Positions 59,157-64,000 of a stretch of 64,000 nt of DNA are shown here, in pieces. A model generated the notes under the pieces. It was given only the letters and a program-made list of their open reading frames with translations, ran no database searches and had not been told where the DNA came from. The translations under genes and the position numbers were made by a program. Position 1 is the first letter of the stretch. Every line of letters starts with the position of its first letter. Location: positions 21,283,521 through 21,347,520 of the forward strand of contig OX291544.1 of assembly GCA_946406115.1 (NCBI GenBank), given 5' to 3'. The stretch comes from Apoda limacodes. Taxonomy: Eukaryota > Arthropoda > Insecta > Lepidoptera > Limacodidae.

Positions 59157-59600
59157 TTTAGGGTTCCTTAGCACATACTAATAATATTTTGGACATATCA
59201 CGCAACGCCATCTATTCTCAGACTAAGCAAGCTTTGCATTATGGATACCAGACAACGGAAACACAAACATATTTTTTTTTTGTAAATACATACATAGTAC
59301 ATATTATACATAGAAAACGCCTAGACTCAAGGCATATACAAATGAAAAAAACGTAATAATAATTTCGCGAGTTAGTTGCTTCTAAATTTGAAAAACTTCT
59401 GAACCCCTCACAAAACCTTTAAGCCTCGTGTTTTAAAAATCTGAAGAAAATCACATAGTATTTCTTATATATACTCTCAATGAAAATTATTTTGAACTAA
59501 ATTAGTTCACAGGTGTTTGAGATAACCGCAATACATATCGTTTTACGGAACCCTTTTTTAAGCTTAATGCTGGTACGACACACACTTGGCCGGTTTTTTA
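59157..59600. mobile_element. GGGTTCCGTA-type repeat interrupted by a SINE
   Basis: TTTTTAGGGTTCCTTAGCA (59157) and CACACACTTGGCCGGTTTTTT (59579) are the two ends of a common repeat. A minus-oriented SINE family-A copy (59190-59345, ACGCAACGCCATCTATTCTCAGACTAAGCAAGC) lies inside it. Confidence 0.6.
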
Positions 59601-60189
59601 TATGTCTCTCAGCAAAAAATGTACGAACAAATATTATTATTACAAATTAATTATTCGTAACTCAATTGTTTTAAGTACTTATTTATTATCTCAATGAAAA
59701 TTTTATATAAAGAATACTGTGTAATTAAAGTAAAACCAAGTAACCATAATATATACTGTTACTTTGAAATGAGGACACACGTGGGTGTTACTTAATTATA
59801 TTTTACCAAGTATGAGACTGGTAAGTCTCATTTACCTTACTCCAAAATACAGTCAAAATTATAGGTACTTAAAATCCGCAATCTAATCAAAATAAATAAG
59901 CTCCCAGCGCATCATGACATAGTCTAGAATGAACTATTAAAGCAATTTGGTGGGCTACAGGAACATCCAGCAGTCATGGACCAAAATCGAATGTTGTCTT
60001 GAGAGACTGCGCGCGCATCGTCTCCCCGCCGCACCTCTGCCGCTGTCCATTGATGATATTCTCAATACAAATATATCTATACATATATATTAAGTAATTG
60101 AGTGCTAATATTCTTGACATTATAACGTTTATGCATTGCTAAAAGTTTCAGGTGGCATGGTTGAAATAGTTAAAGGTGTTTTTATAGGG

Positions 60190-60560
60190 ATTCAGTAAGA
60201 TTCGGTTAGGAAGGACGTTGGGCAGTTTGTAGCTGGATTTGGGCGTCACTGCGTCTTCGGCTTCGGTGGCGCGGCGGGACTGTGCGCACTCGGCCGCCAC
60301 GCACGCCCGACATTCGCGACCCAGTCTGCTTTGACGTTGAGCCGGACCGGTTTCGCCGCTTCGCCGTCTGTTCCACCACAGTTTTATCTGCGCATTTTGT
60401 GTTAAAGTGAGATTTCGACGTCGTATACGGTGTAGTTATCCGACTTCTGGCTGCAGGGTGGTTTAAACACGGGTTTGCGGTGCGCAAATCCGCCCGCTGG
60501 CTTGAGCGACCGTGCTGGACCCAGCCATTAGCAGCTGGTACTGTTTACAAGTCGTGTACC
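60190..60560 (+). promoter_or_regulatory. CpG-rich putative promoter or 5' exon of the unidentified gene
   Basis: About 350 bases are markedly richer in G+C and CpG than their surroundings, with runs such as GGTGGCGCGGCGGGAC and CGGCCGCCACGCACG. An initiator-like TCAGT lies at 60191 and another at 60700. The stop-free frame on the minus strand here is best explained by base composition. The location 240-600 bases upstream of the MGAKES exon makes a promoter likely. Confidence 0.4.
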
Positions 60561-60802
60561 CTGCATCGCGCCGCTCAAGCGCTATTTGCTGCAACGTACA
60601 AAATCTCTAATTTATAATTCAACGCTGTGAATTTTTAACATCAACCAACAAGACAGTTAGATAGAGGTATTTCCATATGTTTATTAGCCACAATTCCCAT
60701 CAGTGAGCAGACGTAGTGCAAACTTAGTGTCAGTTCAGATCACTCAAAGCACACGCATCGACACTAAATTTATCATTCGAGTGAATTCACAAGTTCATTA
60801 AA

Positions 60803-60865
60803 ATGGGCGCTAAAGAGAGCGTGGAAGCTGCTAAATTTTCGGCGCAAAATTGGAACAATTTCGAG
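60803..60865 (+). CDS. First coding exon of an unidentified gene (N-myristoylation-type start)
   Basis: An ATG in favourable context (TTAAAATGG) opens a frame beginning MGAKESVEAAKFSAQNW and reaching about residue 21 at the donor GAG|GTTCGT (alternative TTC|GTAACA four bases later). Unspliced, the frame runs on to a stop after about 52 codons and loses sense after the donor. MGAKES fits the N-myristoyltransferase pattern (Gly2, Ser6), suggesting membrane anchoring. A CpG-rich stretch lies upstream and an arthropod initiator TCAGT at 60700, about 100 bases before the ATG. I do not recognise the family. No further exon was found before the end of the window. Confidence 0.5.
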
Positions 60866-62970
60866 GTTCGTAACACAGTTTTTAATTTGCACATGGAGTG
60901 TTTGTACCTTTCCCTGGTCCTCGTGAATGTTTACTCTGGGCACTTTGTTGCCTTTAAACTTTAAATATAAATTTGATAAAATCTAAACACAATTTTGCAC
61001 CATTTACCTACAAGTGAAGATTTTGCATGTTCACAAATCCGTTAAAAATGAAATAAATGTGTTTAAACCTAATGCAAATGCTTAAATATAATATTGTGCA
61101 CAGCGTATGTACCTTACAGACTTACAGGACTACTGTAGTTTTACCCTAAATCTCCCAAATAACCAGGGCGCCCTAGGAGCCGCTTTCGCCTTGTCGGATG
61201 GCGCACGCGGGCAAATGTTTATTGAACTAACGATATTTAGCTTCCATTTTATTACCTGATATGGGAGTTGTCTGTATTTACATAATGGAGTTTCTTATTA
61301 CACAAAGTATCTAGTAATGAGATATTTGCTATTTGACAACATAGTATATTCTTATTATCTTGAAAAATCAATTTAAGAACGAAATTTTTGACAAAACCAT
61401 GTGTTTGAAAAAATTTATAATTTCCAAATTCTTTGATTTCAGTGATATCAAATAAATGTTATTTTTGAAATAAATAGAATTTTAGGTATCCTACCGTTAA
61501 TACTCAATAAAAATTACATTACGATACGGTTTATAATGCAAAATAAGACTTTTGACACTTATCTGCTAATTTGTGTATGAAGGCTCAGTTACCTAACAAA
61601 TTCATAGATCAACTGCATACATTCACAAATATCTGTATATAGGTATATGTCTAGGAATTTTAAATGTGAAGCCAAACTGAGGCGACCTACATACTGCCTG
61701 TGCAAGATTGAACTCGGGAAATCGAAACTATCAGTTAATGTAGTAATTAGTTTTCAATAAAGAAACCTCGTCATTTTGCTATCGTAAGTTCAAATAATGA
61801 ATTTGACGAAAATTTAGAAAAGAGGTAAAGAGTTTTTAGGTATTTAGTTTTATTTCATTGATTAAAAAAATAATTAAAACATAACCTTAGTCAAATTAAA
61901 TAATATTCCAATATTTCATAATTACATTGTGCGTCTTTAAATACACAATAAGTTACTTAAAAATAAACATCTAAGTACCTACATATATTTCAACTAAAAC
62001 CTTTAAAAATATTAACTCAAATTCAAAAATCAACTAATTAACAATAAAAAATACTAACTGAATTACTATGTTATAAACTAATATATTCTAACGAATAAAA
62101 AAAAATATATTTTCATCTATTTGTATGGTTTTAACAGCATACTGAGTAAAAAGGTTAATTGAATTACTTTGTTATAAATTAATGTCTTCTAATGAAATCA
62201 TTTTATATGAATAGGACGAGTAACGTAATTTCGCTAAAACTTCAGTGCCTTGAGAATACTTTAAATAATGAACAAGCTGAAACCATGCGCTATTCAACAA
62301 ACTTTTGACTTATATATAATCCACAGGATATTGTTAAATAACTTGCTGGTAATTCTATCGCAAACAGCTGACTAATGGTTTTTAATTACATATTTTCTAG
62401 TGTGTTTTTGAAATGTAAAAAGGCTGGGTTCAAAAAAAAAAAAAAAATAACTGGCCACAATTTTCTATTAAAAAGAAATTAAGTAAAAAAAATAGGAATA
62501 GTCAAAGTAGTTTTCTAATAATAATCAATAAGCTGAGAATTTGAATCAAATTAAATACCTACAAATGTACAAATATCACATTTTGTACTAAAAACATGAT
62601 ACAACTTGATATGATATATAACTTTTTGATATTGTTAAACATTGAAATTTTACAACGCCGAAAGCTACACAATTTTATTTATGCGTAATATAAGTGAATG
62701 TGACAGTTTCGCATGCATGCTCATTTTGCTTCACATGACATTTTTATGAGTACTTTTTTGCATTCATTCCATTAAACATGATGAAATTGGTTATTTCATT
62801 ACGAGATGTCTGGTTTGTAGAGTAATTAGCAATTACTGATATTTGTTTGTGTTATTGTGTTTCCTTGAATATCTTTTTTTACCGATTTCCTTTACAAAAA
62901 CCTAATTTTATGTTGTGAAATTTTACGTAAATCATAAGTAAGAATAGTATATCAATTGTGAAACAAATAT
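60866..62970 (+). other. Putative first intron of the unidentified gene, AT-rich
   Basis: No exon-like sequence, long frame or recognised repeat apart from simple A/T tracts. It would be intronic if the MGAKES exon is real. Confidence 0.4.
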
Positions 62971-62971
62971 T

Positions 62972-63048
62972 AAAAATTTTTTTACCACTAAGGTGGCAAA
63001 CAAGCCTACGGTCGGCCTGATGGTCAGCGGATGAACGCTTGCAACTTG
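62972..63048 (-). mobile_element. CR1/Jockey-type LINE 3' terminus (about 75 bases)
   Basis: TTTTTACCACTAAGGTGGCAAACAAGCC then GGCCTGATGGTCAGCGG and CGCTTGCAAC, in reverse orientation. Confidence 0.75.
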
Positions 63049-63278
63049 ATAAATTACATTTGTATTATTATAATAATATTTGCAATTCTTAACTAAGCTA
63101 TGTAAACGTTCTGTATAATGCCTTATGTCTGTATGTTTACTTAAAACATACATTATTGGTATCAGATAGCTATGTGTTAAAAAAAACCTTTAACTATTTA
63201 CTAACTAACTATTATAATTTAAAGTAAACTAAGAAAGTTTACAAACAGCACTGTTGCTAACTCAGTTGTTAGATTGTG

Positions 63279-63640
63279 GTGACAGCATTAATTATGTGAC
63301 ACCTATTAATTATTTTACAGTGACAGCATTAAATATTTGACACCTATTACTTATTTTGTGGTGACACCATTAATGATTTGACACCTATTACTTAGTTTGT
63401 GGTGACAGCATTAACTATGTGACACCTATTTTTTTATTTTGTAGTGATAGCATTAACTATGTGACACTTATTACTTATTTTGTGATGACAGCATTAATTA
63501 TGTGACACCTATTACTTATTTTACAGTGACAGCATTAAATATTTGACACCTATTACTTATTTTGTGGTGACACCATTAACGATGTGACACCTATTTACTT
63601 ATTTTGAGGTGACAGAATTAACTACGTCACACCTATTATT
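63279..63640. repeat. Tandem repeat, about 41 bases x 9, with higher-order period
   Basis: Units of about 41 bases start GTGACAGCATTAA and contain TTTGACACCTATTACTTATTTT. Unit variants recur after five units (about 205 bases): the trio starting at 63279 is repeated at 63484. Confidence 0.9.
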
Positions 63641-63944
63641 TACTTTTTGGGAACAGTGTGTACTTGTCGGTGAAGTTATCTCGAGATCTTGATCATCTTG
63701 ATCGATTAGAGATCTTATTGAATTTTTACTTATTAAATACATTCAGAGGCTTGCTACTCGCTATAGAGTTTTTTAATTACCGTTTTTTGCTCCTCGTCTC
63801 GTCCACAACCTAAGCGGTCCTAGTACGCGCCGCGAGTGAATTCTATGCTTCGCAGTCTTGTATTTGTAGAACTGATTTCTCGGAAACGTTCAAATGGTTT
63901 GGATAAAGTTGTATATTCCATTTTCGACACTAGTCTTGCTCAAA

Positions 63945-64000
63945 CAGCGCCACATCACAAACTATGCAAAGCTTGTACCTACTATGGCTACATACTATAC
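63945..64000 (-). mobile_element. SINE family-A tail cut by the window end
   Basis: CAGCGCCACATCACAAACTATGCAAAGCTTGTACC resembles the reverse tail of the other copies. Confidence 0.6.

Noticed and set aside
60206..60487. 93-codon minus-strand frame
   Set aside because: Same compositional effect in the CpG-rich putative promoter; no recognisable domain.

Overview
The window looks like lepidopteran (butterfly or moth) nuclear DNA. It is AT-rich and intron-rich, and packed with short non-autonomous repeats. These include tRNA-headed SINEs whose tail reads CAAAGTAAGCAAAGCTTGTG, Helitron-like elements ending in CTAG, many 5'-truncated CR1/Jockey-type LINE tails, RTE-type LINE pieces, and mariner fossils. 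The assignment rests on repeat style and on one insect-type gene; I could run no database search.

The one gene I recognise with confidence is lin-28, on the + strand. Four coding exons (13459-13668, 21937-22109, 23995-24115, 25604-25681) join in frame through GT/AG splice sites to give a 193-residue protein. It has a glycine/alanine-rich N-terminus, a cold-shock domain split by the 8.3-kb first coding intron, a basic linker, two CCHC zinc knuckles and a short Ser/Pro-rich tail. Downstream sequence to about 29.55 kb may be a long 3' UTR. It carries two perfect 8-mer let-7 seed matches 24 bases apart, a strong imperfect hairpin, a duplicated ~75-base segment, and a well-placed AATAAA. If transcribed, this fits the conserved LIN-28/let-7 circuit.

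A second gene probably begins near 60.2-60.9 kb on the + strand. A CpG-rich stretch is followed by a start codon in good context and a short first coding exon with an N-myristoylation-type MGAKES start; the rest lies beyond the window or in exons I could not find. A second CpG-rich island at 37.93-38.13 kb may be a promoter or an untranslated first exon.

Layout: 1-12.8 kb is intergenic, with LINE tails, SINEs and RTE pieces. 13.4-25.7 kb is lin-28, with a mariner, two minisatellite-type tandem repeats and poly(A)-tailed repeats in its introns. 25.7-29.6 kb is the putative lin-28 3' UTR. 29.6-46.4 kb is repeat-rich intergenic DNA with tandem repeats, foldback elements and a dead mariner. 46.5-51.0 kb holds a 1.6-kb inverted duplication whose two arms are circularly permuted. 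51.3-59.6 kb has Helitron-like elements, an RTE LINE and more foldback elements. 60-64 kb is the start of the second gene, with a higher-order tandem repeat at 63.3-63.6 kb.

No bona fide tRNA or rRNA gene and no CRISPR array was seen. The most unusual observations are the circularly permuted inverted duplication, which fits reinsertion of an excised circle, and the paired let-7 sites downstream of lin-28.
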